Assembly (NCBI GenBank): GCA_934489015.1
Contig: CAKSSN010000043.1
Span: forward strand, 1-9,848
Direction of reading: 5' to 3'
From: an uncultured Clostridia bacterium
GTDB taxonomy: Bacteria > Bacillota > Clostridia > UBA1381
Length of the DNA: 9,848 nucleotides
Below are positions 1-8,163 of this stretch, one piece after another (the first letter of the stretch is position 1; every line of letters begins with the position of its first letter). The notes beneath the pieces were generated by a model. That model was not told the origin of the DNA. It saw only the letters and a list, made by a program, of their open reading frames with translations, and ran no database searches. The position numbers and the translations under genes were made by a program.

Positions 1-35
1 AACACCTTTCCTTCTGTTTTTATTATATCAGATTT

Positions 36-65
36 TTGGGTGTTTGTCGACTCTATTTATATTAT
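36..65 (+). promoter_or_regulatory. possible weak promoter upstream of mod
   Basis: A TATTAT hexamer at 60-65 is one base away from the -10 consensus. TTGGGT at 36-41 could serve as a poor -35 with an 18-base spacer. A start near base 72 would leave a short leader before the ATG at 102 and would make the ATG at 75 almost leaderless. The region is generally AT-rich, so this match could be chance, and the true promoter may lie left of the window. Confidence 0.2.
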
Positions 66-101
66 ACCATTCCAATGTGTGAGAAGTTGAACGGATTATC
101 A

Positions 102-1979
102 ATGGATTTGGAAAATACGAATATGGAGAAGTTAAAGTCGGTATTCCCGGAATGTTTTTCGGAGGGAAAGCTTGATATAGACAAGCTTTTATCTCTTTGC
201 GGCGAATATATCGACAACGATTTTGAAAAATATAAGTTTGAGTGGAAGGGCAAATCAGAGTGTCTGCGTTTAGCACAGAAACGCTCGACTGGAACACTGC
301 GCCCTTGCAAGGAAAAGAGCGTTAATTTTGACGATACGCAAAATGTTTACATAGAGGGCGATAACCTCGAAGTGCTGAAGCTTTTGCAGACGGCATATTT
401 TAACAAAATCAAGATGATATATATTGATCCTCCGTATAACACAGGTAATGATTTTGTATACGAGGACGATTTTGCCGATCCTATGGCACGGTATAAAGAG
501 GTAACGCAGCAGACCACAAAATCCAATCCCGAAACAATGGGCAGATACCACACAAATTGGCTCAATATGATGTATCCGAGATTACGGCTTGCGGCAAATT
601 TGCTGAAAGAGGACGGCGTAATATGTATTTCGATAGATGATAAGGAAGTACATAATTTAAGAAAGATATGTGATGAAATTTTTGGTGAGGAAAATTTCGA
701 AGGGCATATTCATTGGCGAAGAAGACACAATCAGCCTAACGACAAAACAAAGATGATAGGCTTAGTTGCCGAACATATTATTGTATATGCAAAAAATAGT
801 GATATTTTAAGGAAAAATGGTGTTGGCAAAATTGACTTAACAGGGGATTTTTCTAATCCTGATAATGATCCGAGGGGAGATTGGGCATCTAAGCCTTGGA
901 AAGCTGGTTCGGATCAATCAGGAAGCAGATATGAAATAATATCTCCAAGTGGAAAAGTTTATAACGAAGAATGGATGGGTGAGAAAGTTACTTTTGAGGC
1001 TTTATTAGCCGATGGGAGAATTATTTTTCCAAAAGGCGGAGATGGCATGCCAAGAAAAAAATACTTTAAATGTGAACGTGAAGCAGAAGGACAATGTGCA
1101 ACAAATTGGTGGGAACACGCACAATTCGGTCATAATCAAGGCGCAAATGATTGTATGACCGATTTGTTTGGAGTAAAAAATGTTTTCAGCAACCCGAAAC
1201 CTGTTGAATTAATTAGAGGCTTAATTCAAATTTGTAATGTAAAGGATGGCGATACTGTTCTTGATTTTTTCTCTGGTTCTGCTACAACAGCACATTCTTT
1301 AATGCAACTCAATAGCGAAGATGGTAAGTTGCGGAAATTCATTTTGATTCAACTACCTGAAAATTTGAAAAAGAATTATGAAGTTGCAACGGGAAAAACA
1401 AAGGCGCAAATCAAGGTAGCCATTGATTATCTCTTATCGATGAACAAGCCCTTATTTCTTTCAGAAATTGGTGAGGAGAGAATAAGACTAGCAGGTCAAA
1501 AGATACTTGAAGAACAGGACACTCAAATTGCAATGGGCGATGAGAAAAAGAAACCGCTTGATATTGGTTTTAAGGTTTTTAGACTGGATACATCAAATTT
1601 CAAAATTTGGGACAGCACACCGATTACGGGCGATAATCAGCTTGAAATGTTTACCGAGCGTATGAACTCAATGATTGACAGCATAAAAGATGACAGATCC
1701 GATATGGATGTTATCTATGAAATTATGCTCAAAATGGGTGTTCCGCTTGACACGGCTGTTCAGTACATAGAAATTGACGGTAAAATCGTGTATATTGTTG
1801 GCGACTTCCTTTTGATGATTGCGCTTTATGAGGATATAACCGCCGAGGATATAGACGCAATGGCAGCATATGCTCCGGCGAAAATCGTTTGTGCGGAACA
1901 GGGCTTTAAGGACGATACCGCCCTATCAAATGCACATTATATTTTGAGAGATAAACAAATTGAACTAAAGTTGGTGTGA
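102..1979 (+). CDS. mod: Type III restriction-modification methyltransferase (Mod)
   Basis: Modification and specificity subunit of a type III system. It methylates adenine N6 in an asymmetric site using S-adenosylmethionine, and partners Res, encoded downstream. Numbering from the ATG at 102 (625 residues), the catalytic DPPYNTG is at 109-115. The AdoMet-binding motif I, DFFSGSATT, follows at 388-396, so the order is that of beta-class enzymes. The last Gly of FxGxG is Ala, a variant I recall from other Firmicute Mod proteins. The stretch between the motifs (about 200-365) should hold the target recognition domain. The length is ordinary for the family. Start choice is uncertain: in-frame TTG 36, ATG 75, ATG 102 and ATG 123 are possible. 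ATG 102 has a weak CGGA six bases upstream, while 75 has no visible ribosome site. Base composition is mosaic: about 43% GC near 300, 25% near 800 and 42% near 1650, by counting single 60-base rows. Confidence 0.93.
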   Translation: MDLENTNMEKLKSVFPECFSEGKLDIDKLLSLCGEYIDNDFEKYKFEWKGKSECLRLAQKRSTGTLRPCKEKSVNFDDTQNVYIEGDNLEVLKLLQTAYFNKIKMIYIDPPYNTGNDFVYEDDFADPMARYKEVTQQTTKSNPETMGRYHTNWLNMMYPRLRLAANLLKEDGVICISIDDKEVHNLRKICDEIFGEENFEGHIHWRRRHNQPNDKTKMIGLVAEHIIVYAKNSDILRKNGVGKIDLTGDFSNPDNDPRGDWASKPWKAGSDQSGSRYEIISPSGKVYNEEWMGEKVTFEALLADGRIIFPKGGDGMPRKKYFKCEREAEGQCATNWWEHAQFGHNQGANDCMTDLFGVKNVFSNPKPVELIRGLIQICNVKDGDTVLDFFSGSATTAHSLMQLNSEDGKLRKFILIQLPENLKKNYEVATGKTKAQIKVAIDYLLSMNKPLFLSEIGEERIRLAGQKILEEQDTQIAMGDEKKKPLDIGFKVFRLDTSNFKIWDSTPITGDNQLEMFTERMNSMIDSIKDDRSDMDVIYEIMLKMGVPLDTAVQYIEIDGKIVYIVGDFLLMIALYEDITAEDIDAMAAYAPAKIVCAEQGFKDDTALSNAHYILRDKQIELKLV

Positions 1980-1981
1980 TT

Positions 1982-2524
1982 ATGAATTTACTTTCGTGGA
2001 TAGCAGAAAATAAAGAGTGGCTATTTGATGGATTAGGTGTAACAGTGATTGCATTGCTAATCAATTTGATTCTTGATAAAAAATCAAATTATCAGATTAA
2101 TTTTAAGTTTATTATAAACTTAATAGCAGGCATTATTGCAGGTTCAATTTATGATTACCATAATAATCCTAATAAGGACATAAGATTATCGATTGCTAAT
2201 TACCTGTCCGCAATAGTTGCTGTTTTTATATTAATTATCGTTATAAGTGTTTTGTTAAAAACACTTGTTAAACACTCGAAAACAAGAACAGCCGTGAAAA
2301 AACTGAACGATGATGATGTTCAATTTGTGTTACAATGTCAAAAAACAAATAAATATTTTGAGTTGAGTTTGACGAATTATGCAGAGTTTGAACATAAATG
2401 GGGAAATATATTATACATTAAGATGGGAAGCAGAGCTATTATAAATGAAAAATACAGAATATTTGTTGAGCCATATGCACTACGCTTAATAAATAAAAGA
2501 TTAAATGCAGGTGACAAACAATGA
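1982..2524 (+). CDS. small three-helix membrane protein encoded between mod and res
   Basis: I do not recognise the family. The 180-residue product has three hydrophobic segments at about 14-31, 41-57 and 74-95. A basic stretch (KHSKTRTAVKK) follows, then a soluble C-terminal domain of about 75 residues with no cysteine cluster or obvious catalytic motif. The N-terminal helix begins EWLFDGLGV. This resembles WLFxGxG-type first helices I associate with membrane proteins of bacterial conflict systems, which is a weak resemblance from memory. A GTG at 1976 is also in frame, but the ATG at 1982 has GGTG five bases upstream and starts two bases after the mod stop. The 3' end overlaps the res start in an ATGA, so translation is probably coupled to both neighbours. 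The gene is clearly AT-rich (23-33% GC in sampled rows) against about 43% in res, suggesting separate acquisition. It could sense or anchor the RM complex, act as an effector, or be unrelated cargo. Confidence 0.8.
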   Translation: MNLLSWIAENKEWLFDGLGVTVIALLINLILDKKSNYQINFKFIINLIAGIIAGSIYDYHNNPNKDIRLSIANYLSAIVAVFILIIVISVLLKTLVKHSKTRTAVKKLNDDDVQFVLQCQKTNKYFELSLTNYAEFEHKWGNILYIKMGSRAIINEKYRIFVEPYALRLINKRLNAGDKQ

Positions 2525-5500
2525 AGCTAAAATTTAAGAATCAACAATTTCAGACTGATGCTGTAAACGCCGTTGCCGATTTATTTTCCGGACAGGAGAA
2601 AATGCAGTCAACCTTTGAAATCACACAGGGACCGCAGCTCAGTTTGGTGGAAAATGAACTCGGAATCGGAAACGGAATACTCATATCCGATGAACAGTTA
2701 AACGCAAATATGCACGAGGTACAGAAAAGAAACAGCCTTGCACCGTCCGACATTAGGGACGGTATGCGTTCTTTCTGCATTGAGATGGAAACGGGTACGG
2801 GAAAAACCTATGTCTACACAAAGACGGTTTTTGAACTGCACAAACGCTACGGATTTACAAAGTTTATCGTTGTTGTGCCGTCTGTTGCCATTCGTGAGGG
2901 CGTATATAAATCTCTTGAAACCACAAGGGAGCATTTTTTGAACCAATACGACAATGTGCCGTACCGATATTTTATATACAATTCCGCAAAGCTTTCGGAG
3001 GTCAAGCAGTTTGCCACAAGCAGCAATATAGAAATTATGATAATCAATATCGACGCTTTCAAAAAGTCGGAAAATATCATCAATCAGGCACAGGACAAGC
3101 TGAACGGCGAAACGGCAATGTCATACATACAAAACACAAATCCTGTCGTTATTATTGACGAACCGCAGTCGGTTGACAATACGCCAAAAGCAAAAGAGGC
3201 GATAAGCTCGCTCAATCCGCTTTGTGTGTTCAGATATTCCGCAACCCACAGGGAAAAGATGAATTTGCTTTATCGCCTGACGCCTGTTGACGCCTATCAA
3301 ATGGGGCTTGTAAAGCAGATATGCGTTTCATCAAACACAGTGGCAAACGATTTTAATAAGCCTTATATAAAGCTTTTGTCGGTATCGAATGATAACGGAT
3401 TCCGCGCAAAGCTTGAAATTGATGTGCAGAACAAAGACAGCATTGTATCAAGAAAAACCGTAACCGTAAAGCCGAATGACGATTTATTCCTCATATCTGG
3501 CGAAAGAGAATTGTATGAGGGATATTCCGTTGCCGGAATAGACTGTACTCCCGAAAGTGAAATGGTGGAGTTTTCAAATACCGAGTTTGTAAAGCTTGGC
3601 AAGGCAATCGGCAGCATAGATGAGAATATAATCAAAGAAGCACAGATCAGAAGAACCATTCAGGCACATCTTGACAAGGAACTTCGATATACCGAAAAAG
3701 GTATCAAGGTGCTTTCACTGTTCTTTATTGATGAGGTTAAAAAGTACAGAACGGCTGACGGCGAAAAGGGTATCTATGCCGAAATGTTTGAGAAGTGCTA
3801 TAGTGAGCTTATGAATATGCCCAAATATGCGGAGCTTAAAGCAAAGTTCACAGTGGATGCGGCTAAGGTGCATAACGGCTATTTTTCTCAGGATAAAAAG
3901 GGAACATTTAAGGATACAAAAGGCGATACCGTTGCCGATTACGACACATACAACACGATTATGAAGGATAAAGAGTGGCTTTTGAGCTTTGAATGTCCGC
4001 TCAGATTTATCTTCTCGCACTCAGCTCTTAAAGAGGGCTGGGATAACCCAAATGTTTTTCAGGTATGCACGCTTATTGAGCAGAAATCGACCTTCACCTG
4101 CCGCCAAAAAGTCGGCAGAGGTTTAAGACTTTGTGTAAATCAGGACGGAGAGAGAATAGAAGATAAAAACATTAACATTCTTCATGTTATGGCAAACGAG
4201 TCATTCTCTGAATTTGCCGAAACACTGCAAAAGGAAATTGAAACCGAAACAGGCGTTAAATTCGGTGTGCTTCAGATTAGCCTTTTCTCCGGTATGAAAT
4301 ACGAAGAAAAAATCGTTACCGAAAAGCAGGTTGATAATTCGGACGCACAGCTTATAATGAATTATATGTCGACTCACGGATTTGTCGATGACAGCGGAAA
4401 GCCCACCGAAACGGCAAAGAAAGCGGTTGTTGAGAAAACTATAGAGCTTCCCAAACAGCTTGAAACCGCAAAAGAGTCTATCGAAAAGGCTATAACAGAG
4501 AACACAGCCGTGAAAGCAGATGATATAATAGGCAAAACATATACTGAAACGGTTATTGTTGAAAAGGAAGTAAGCTATGACGATGCGCAGGAGCTTATGC
4601 AGCACTTTGAGGATAAAGGCTATGTGTCAAAGTCGGGCAAGATAAAGGACACGATGAAAAATGCACTGCTGAGCGGTACTCTTGATTTGCCGAAAAAATT
4701 TGAGGCTGCCCGTGAACGCTTGGAAAGCGTTGTTAAGAAGGCTGATAATAAAGTGCCGGTCAGAGATGCGTCAAAAGAGGTTATTGTGCATCTTAAAAAG
4801 CAGGCAATGCTGTCGCCCGAATTTATGGAGTTATGGAACAAGATTAAGCAGAAAACGGCTTACCGTGTGCAAATTGATACCGAAAAGCTTGTTGAAACTT
4901 GCGTGAAAGAGCTTAAAGCTATGGAACCTATTCCTAAAGCAAGGCTTGTTTCCAAAACGGCAAATATAAACATTCAGAATCCCGGTGTAACCTACACCGA
5001 AAGGGAAATGCGTGTTATGGATTTGGAAGATACATATTCAAGCCTGCCGTATATTCTCGGAATTATCAGTGAAGAAACACTTATAAAGCGAGCAACTGTT
5101 GCGAGGATAATCATTGAGAGCGGTAGAGGCGGAGATTTTCTTAACAATCCGCAGGCATTTTTGGAAAGGTGCCTTGAAATCATAAAGAAAAACCGCCACG
5201 CTTTGGCAATAGACGGAATTAAATATGTGAAGCTTGACGGGCAGGAGTATTACGCACAGGAGATTTTCGATTCGGAGGAGTTATCGGCAAATCTTGATAA
5301 AAATGCGGTTGCGGTAAATCGCAGTGTGTATGACTATATAATTTATGACAGCTCCACAATAGAGAAGCCCTTTGCAAAAGCACTTGATGACGATCCTGAT
5401 GTTAAGATGTTCTTTAAGATACCGGAGCGGTTCAAAATTGAAACGCCGATAGGCACATATAATCCCGATTGGGCTGTGTATTTGGAGTGTGACGGAGACA

Positions 5501-5667
5501 AAAAGATGTACTTCATACTTGAAACAAAAGGAACGACTGACCTTTTCGGTTTGCGTACTCCCGAACAGCTTAAAATTCATTGCGGAACAGAGCATTTCAA
5601 GGCTCTTGAAAATGGGACGGAGATGTATGTTGCAAAGAATTGGAGTAAGTTTAAAATTGAACATTAA
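2521..5667 (+). CDS. res: Type III restriction endonuclease subunit (Res)
   Basis: ATP-dependent helicase/nuclease subunit that acts with Mod to cleave DNA carrying unmodified, suitably oriented sites. The 1048 residues are slightly longer than EcoP15I-type Res. Superfamily 2 motifs are complete: Walker A TGTGKT at 91-96, DEPQ (motif II) at 213-216, SAT at 240-242, KEGWDNPN at 504-511 and RQKVGRGLR (motif VI) at 528-536. The C-terminal PD-(D/E)xK nuclease is visible as NPDW with D983, followed by ETK with E1001 and K1003. Between helicase and nuclease, residues 596-658 and 676-738 form a diverged tandem duplication. The ATG overlaps the stop of the upstream membrane gene, with AGGTG at about 2508-2512 as ribosome site. 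No frameshift or missing key residue was seen, so the enzyme looks functional. Confidence 0.95.
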   Translation: MKLKFKNQQFQTDAVNAVADLFSGQEKMQSTFEITQGPQLSLVENELGIGNGILISDEQLNANMHEVQKRNSLAPSDIRDGMRSFCIEMETGTGKTYVYTKTVFELHKRYGFTKFIVVVPSVAIREGVYKSLETTREHFLNQYDNVPYRYFIYNSAKLSEVKQFATSSNIEIMIINIDAFKKSENIINQAQDKLNGETAMSYIQNTNPVVIIDEPQSVDNTPKAKEAISSLNPLCVFRYSATHREKMNLLYRLTPVDAYQMGLVKQICVSSNTVANDFNKPYIKLLSVSNDNGFRAKLEIDVQNKDSIVSRKTVTVKPNDDLFLISGERELYEGYSVAGIDCTPESEMVEFSNTEFVKLGKAIGSIDENIIKEAQIRRTIQAHLDKELRYTEKGIKVLSLFFIDEVKKYRTADGEKGIYAEMFEKCYSELMNMPKYAELKAKFTVDAAKVHNGYFSQDKKGTFKDTKGDTVADYDTYNTIMKDKEWLLSFECPLRFIFSHSALKEGWDNPNVFQVCTLIEQKSTFTCRQKVGRGLRLCVNQDGERIEDKNINILHVMANESFSEFAETLQKEIETETGVKFGVLQISLFSGMKYEEKIVTEKQVDNSDAQLIMNYMSTHGFVDDSGKPTETAKKAVVEKTIELPKQLETAKESIEKAITENTAVKADDIIGKTYTETVIVEKEVSYDDAQELMQHFEDKGYVSKSGKIKDTMKNALLSGTLDLPKKFEAARERLESVVKKADNKVPVRDASKEVIVHLKKQAMLSPEFMELWNKIKQKTAYRVQIDTEKLVETCVKELKAMEPIPKARLVSKTANINIQNPGVTYTEREMRVMDLEDTYSSLPYILGIISEETLIKRATVARIIIESGRGGDFLNNPQAFLERCLEIIKKNRHALAIDGIKYVKLDGQEYYAQEIFDSEELSANLDKNAVAVNRSVYDYIIYDSSTIEKPFAKALDDDPDVKMFFKIPERFKIETPIGTYNPDWAVYLECDGDKKMYFILETKGTTDLFGLRTPEQLKIHCGTEHFKALENGTEMYVAKNWSKFKIEH
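4306..4734 (+). repeat. tandem protein-level duplication inside Res
   Basis: Two 63-residue units (bases 4306-4494 and 4546-4734) align without gaps at 24 identical positions, about 38%. Shared landmarks are EK-x-V, DAQ, a G-[FY]-V-x2-SGK block, a T-[IL]-x-LPK block and a charged E-x-A-x-E-x2-E helix end. The DNA copies have diverged beyond easy recognition, so the duplication is old. The units lie between the translocase and the nuclease, where they could act as a spacer or as DNA- or Mod-contacting modules. Confidence 0.75.
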
Positions 5668-5708
5668 AAACTATGTGTGAAAAAATTAAGTTTGTAGGAG
5701 ATTAAGGA

Positions 5709-7052
5709 ATGAATGACAATACAATAGTAGCAAAACCAACAATGTTACCAAAACTGTTAGATGCCACACTTCCACATTTAAATGGGATTATGGAAGCGTT
5801 TAATTTACCACGTGAAATTATAGCTAGCGATGACGAAATCGCATATGCTTGGAGAGAATTGCCGCGTGAGATCATGCGCATACCGGAAGAATTGAGAGAT
5901 GAATTGATTGTTAGAATGTGTATCGCAACATCCGTTGGTTTATTCGATGGAGCAATAAATTATATATGGAATGCGGTAATTTTAACATTGAAGCGAAAGG
6001 TTAAAAATTTTGGACTTGCATTAGTTGGGGAAACATTAGGAAAATCTTTTAACGAAACAAATTTAAACGATTATATGGATTCTGAATTGTTGGATTTATG
6101 TTACAAATTAGAACTATTATCAGAGGATGGGTACTTTTTCTTAAATCAATGCCGTGACATAAGAAATAATTTTTCGTCGGCTCACCCAAGTATGGCAAGA
6201 ATTGATGATAGAGAGCTAATTAATTTTATAAGCAGATGCTGCAAATATGGAATAACAAATGACTATTCATTGCAGGGGGTTAATGTTTCTGATTTTTTAA
6301 GTTCCATAAAAGGAAGAAAACTTGATGATGATGAACTAAATGTTTGGAAACAACGATTAATAGAAACATTTGCTGCACAGAGACAGTTATTGGTGCCAAT
6401 GCTTATGGGCATATATTGCGATCCCGATTCAACTGAAACAACTCGACTCAATGCTTTAAAGATATGTGTGTTAATTAAAGAATACATTGATGATAAAATA
6501 AAATCATCGCTTATAGAACAATATAATAAATACTTTGTTAAAGGGGCTACTGATAAATGCACGGCTGCTAAAATGTTTTTTGAAAAACTACTGATGCTTG
6601 GATTGTTGAGCACATCTGAACAACATTCGATAGTAAAAAGTGCATGTAAAAACTTGCTGTCAGCACATTTGGGGTTTAATAATTTTTACACAGAACCCCC
6701 ATTTGCACAACGATTGTTAGAAATAACATCAAATTTGAAAACACCCGAAACTGTGCAACGTGAGTATGTATATACAGTTCTTATGGGATTTGTAGGAAAT
6801 CCCTATGGCGTATCAAATGCAGCGATTCCATATTACGAAGAAATGATTAAAAACTTTTCGCCGAAAGAGATAGATCATTTAATTAATATTCTTGGTACAA
6901 GGAGTTTGTTTTCAGAAAAAATTAAACTTTACGCCACCTGTAGAAACAGATATCTAGAGGCCTTGAATCTTATTGATAGAGAAAGTATGAAGGCTACTCA
7001 ATTGGCCGTATATGAAAGTTTAATTATTAAAATTAAATCTAAGAAAATATAG
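5709..7052 (+). CDS. putative HEPN-domain protein, last gene of the type III RM operon
   Basis: I cannot name a family for the 447-residue product. It is mostly helical by appearance, with no membrane segment or signal peptide. Residues 148-161 contain CRDIRNNFSSAHPS, with R152, N153 and H159. This matches the R-N-x(n)-H (Rx4-6H) active-site pattern of HEPN ribonucleases and sits after a hydrophobic helix, as expected. The first ~180 residues would be the HEPN part. The remaining ~265 are an uncharacterised helical region that could sense or bind a partner. The ATG has AGGAG eight bases upstream (5696-5700). The gene starts 41 bases after res with no convincing promoter in the gap, so co-transcription is likely. 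It is very AT-rich (about 22-30% GC in sampled rows) compared with res. HEPN proteins are common RNA-cleaving toxins in defence loci, such as PrrC and RloC linked to RM systems. That role here is inference from one motif and context. Confidence 0.65.
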   Translation: MNDNTIVAKPTMLPKLLDATLPHLNGIMEAFNLPREIIASDDEIAYAWRELPREIMRIPEELRDELIVRMCIATSVGLFDGAINYIWNAVILTLKRKVKNFGLALVGETLGKSFNETNLNDYMDSELLDLCYKLELLSEDGYFFLNQCRDIRNNFSSAHPSMARIDDRELINFISRCCKYGITNDYSLQGVNVSDFLSSIKGRKLDDDELNVWKQRLIETFAAQRQLLVPMLMGIYCDPDSTETTRLNALKICVLIKEYIDDKIKSSLIEQYNKYFVKGATDKCTAAKMFFEKLLMLGLLSTSEQHSIVKSACKNLLSAHLGFNNFYTEPPFAQRLLEITSNLKTPETVQREYVYTVLMGFVGNPYGVSNAAIPYYEEMIKNFSPKEIDHLINILGTRSLFSEKIKLYATCRNRYLEALNLIDRESMKATQLAVYESLIIKIKSKKI

Positions 7053-7075
7053 CTTTTATTGGTTCATTGTGAAAT

Positions 7076-7122
7076 ATATAAGACAAAGCAGCAGACCAGC
7101 AGCCTGCTGCTTTGTCTTATAT
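7076..7122. terminator. 19-bp perfect hairpin between convergent genes
   Basis: Arms at 7076-7094 and 7104-7122 are perfectly complementary over 19 bp, with a nine-base loop. The core is GC-containing (AAAGCAGCAG/CTGCTGCTTT). It starts 23 bases after the stop of the HEPN-like gene and ends 4 bases from the stop of the opposing DUF6076-like gene, so it is well placed to terminate both transcripts. There is no long T-run beyond the stem. The T-richness is within the arms themselves (TTTGTCTTATAT), so efficiency is uncertain. Confidence 0.7.
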
Positions 7123-7126
7123 GCAA

Positions 7127-8080
7127 TTATCTAAAATCATCAAGCCAAGTTTGGAACCGTTCGAGGGTGATTTCGCCATTATAGCATTTCTTTCGTTCTG
7201 CACGGGCGGTTTTACCGAACTCCTTGAATTCTTCCTTTGTGATGAGCTTTGCTCGCTGACGCGAGTCCATACGGCGGTAAGCGGTGATATAGGCTTTATG
7301 AATATCGTCGTTTTTATGGGTAATGTCAAAGGTTTTAAGTGCGCCGAACTCATTGCAAGGTCTTGTTTCGCCGGGCATAATTCTGTCGCAGTATTCGCTG
7401 TTCGTGCGCCCGCCGGGCACAAAATAATGACCGCAGCATTTACACGGCTTGAATTTAATCTTATTTGCAAGCATCTGCATTATATCAAAGCGAATTACAT
7501 CATCCATAGTTTCGAGAGGGTAGATAATTACATCGCTTTCAAAATCAAAATGCGAATCAAATTGAAAATCAAACAGTTTGCTCTCTTTTTCGCAGTTTAC
7601 AAAACGCTGATTAAGGGAGCCGTTTTTATCTTTCATAATGTTATTTATATAAAACTTGATTTCGGCTTTTTTCTGCTCAATACTTGCCGTCATAGCATTG
7701 ATAAAATTCATCATATAATGCGCCGAATCTCTTGGAGGCGCAACAAAATCACTGCCCATAAACACTGTAAATTCTGCAAGAGCTTCGTCTGTTCCCTCGG
7801 CAAGGTATTCGATAAATGCAGCAATATAGACCGTTAAATAGCTGTTTTTATCTACGAACGGTGCAGCGGCTTTTATAGCCTCGCTTACACCGCCTGCGGC
7901 AAATGATGAAAGTGTTTTTGTAAATATAGTTTCGAAATCGCTCCCGTCAATCCACAAAAAATCAAAAACCGATTTGCCCGAAACAGAGCTTATTTCAGTT
8001 TCCTCTATCTGACCGAATTTTAACTTATAGTATGTCCGCTTGTTTTTTGAAAAACCGAAAATCTTTATATTATCTTTCAT
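7127..8080 (-). CDS. DUF6076-like protein with C-terminal zinc-finger-type cysteine cluster
   Basis: The protein has 317 residues and unknown function. Its C-terminal third has C213-x2-C216 (CKCCGHYF), then SEYCD with C231 and RPCNEFG with C242. This Cx2C...C...C layout, followed by a basic helical tail, fits a small zinc-binding module and resembles what I recall of DUF6076 proteins. The N-terminal ~200 residues look like a mixed helical domain without a recognised motif. The start ATG has GTAGGTG upstream on the minus strand and a strong promoter at 8125-8153. The gene is divergent from the excisionase/integrase pair and its composition matches theirs (about 45% GC in a sampled row). It therefore probably belongs to the mobility module rather than to the RM operon, with which it converges. 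A regulatory or DNA-binding role in the element's life cycle is plausible but not shown. Confidence 0.8.
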   Translation of the reverse strand: MKDNIKIFGFSKNKRTYYKLKFGQIEETEISSVSGKSVFDFLWIDGSDFETIFTKTLSSFAAGGVSEAIKAAAPFVDKNSYLTVYIAAFIEYLAEGTDEALAEFTVFMGSDFVAPPRDSAHYMMNFINAMTASIEQKKAEIKFYINNIMKDKNGSLNQRFVNCEKESKLFDFQFDSHFDFESDVIIYPLETMDDVIRFDIMQMLANKIKFKPCKCCGHYFVPGGRTNSEYCDRIMPGETRPCNEFGALKTFDITHKNDDIHKAYITAYRRMDSRQRAKLITKEEFKEFGKTARAERKKCYNGEITLERFQTWLDDFR

Positions 8081-8124
8081 AACACACCTACTTTATATAA
8101 CGAATATACATAATACTTGTATCT

Positions 8125-8153
8125 ATTATATCATATCGTTTTCCAAAAGTCAA
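8125..8153 (-). promoter_or_regulatory. sigma-70 type promoter for the DUF6076-like gene
   Basis: On the minus strand, TTGACT (plus coordinates 8148-8153) and a perfect TATAAT (8125-8130) are separated by 17 bases. The expected transcript start is near 8118, leaving a leader of about 38 bases. The spacer contains an AAAACGATAT sequence related to the motifs near the divergent promoter, which suggests an operator placed to block this promoter. Confidence 0.75.
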
Positions 8154-8163
8154 CAAATATACA

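Noticed and set aside
1..44. inverted AACACC...GGTGTT pair as a terminator before mod
   Set aside because: It has only six base pairs with a loop of about 32 bases. The left arm is at the window edge, so it cannot be judged.
1055..1061. run of seven A inside mod as a possible phase-variation tract
   Set aside because: Seven A is common in AT-rich DNA and much shorter than the tracts known to switch mod genes. No longer simple repeat was found in mod.
5657..5685. TTGAAC as a -35 box for an own promoter of the HEPN-like gene
   Set aside because: No acceptable -10 lies 16-18 bases downstream (GAAAAA at the expected place). Read-through from res is the simpler explanation.
7112..7837. 241-codon open frame on the plus strand
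   Set aside because: It lies antisense to the DUF6076-like gene, overlaps the terminator hairpin, has a cysteine- and phenylalanine-rich composition typical of shadow frames, and has no ribosome site.
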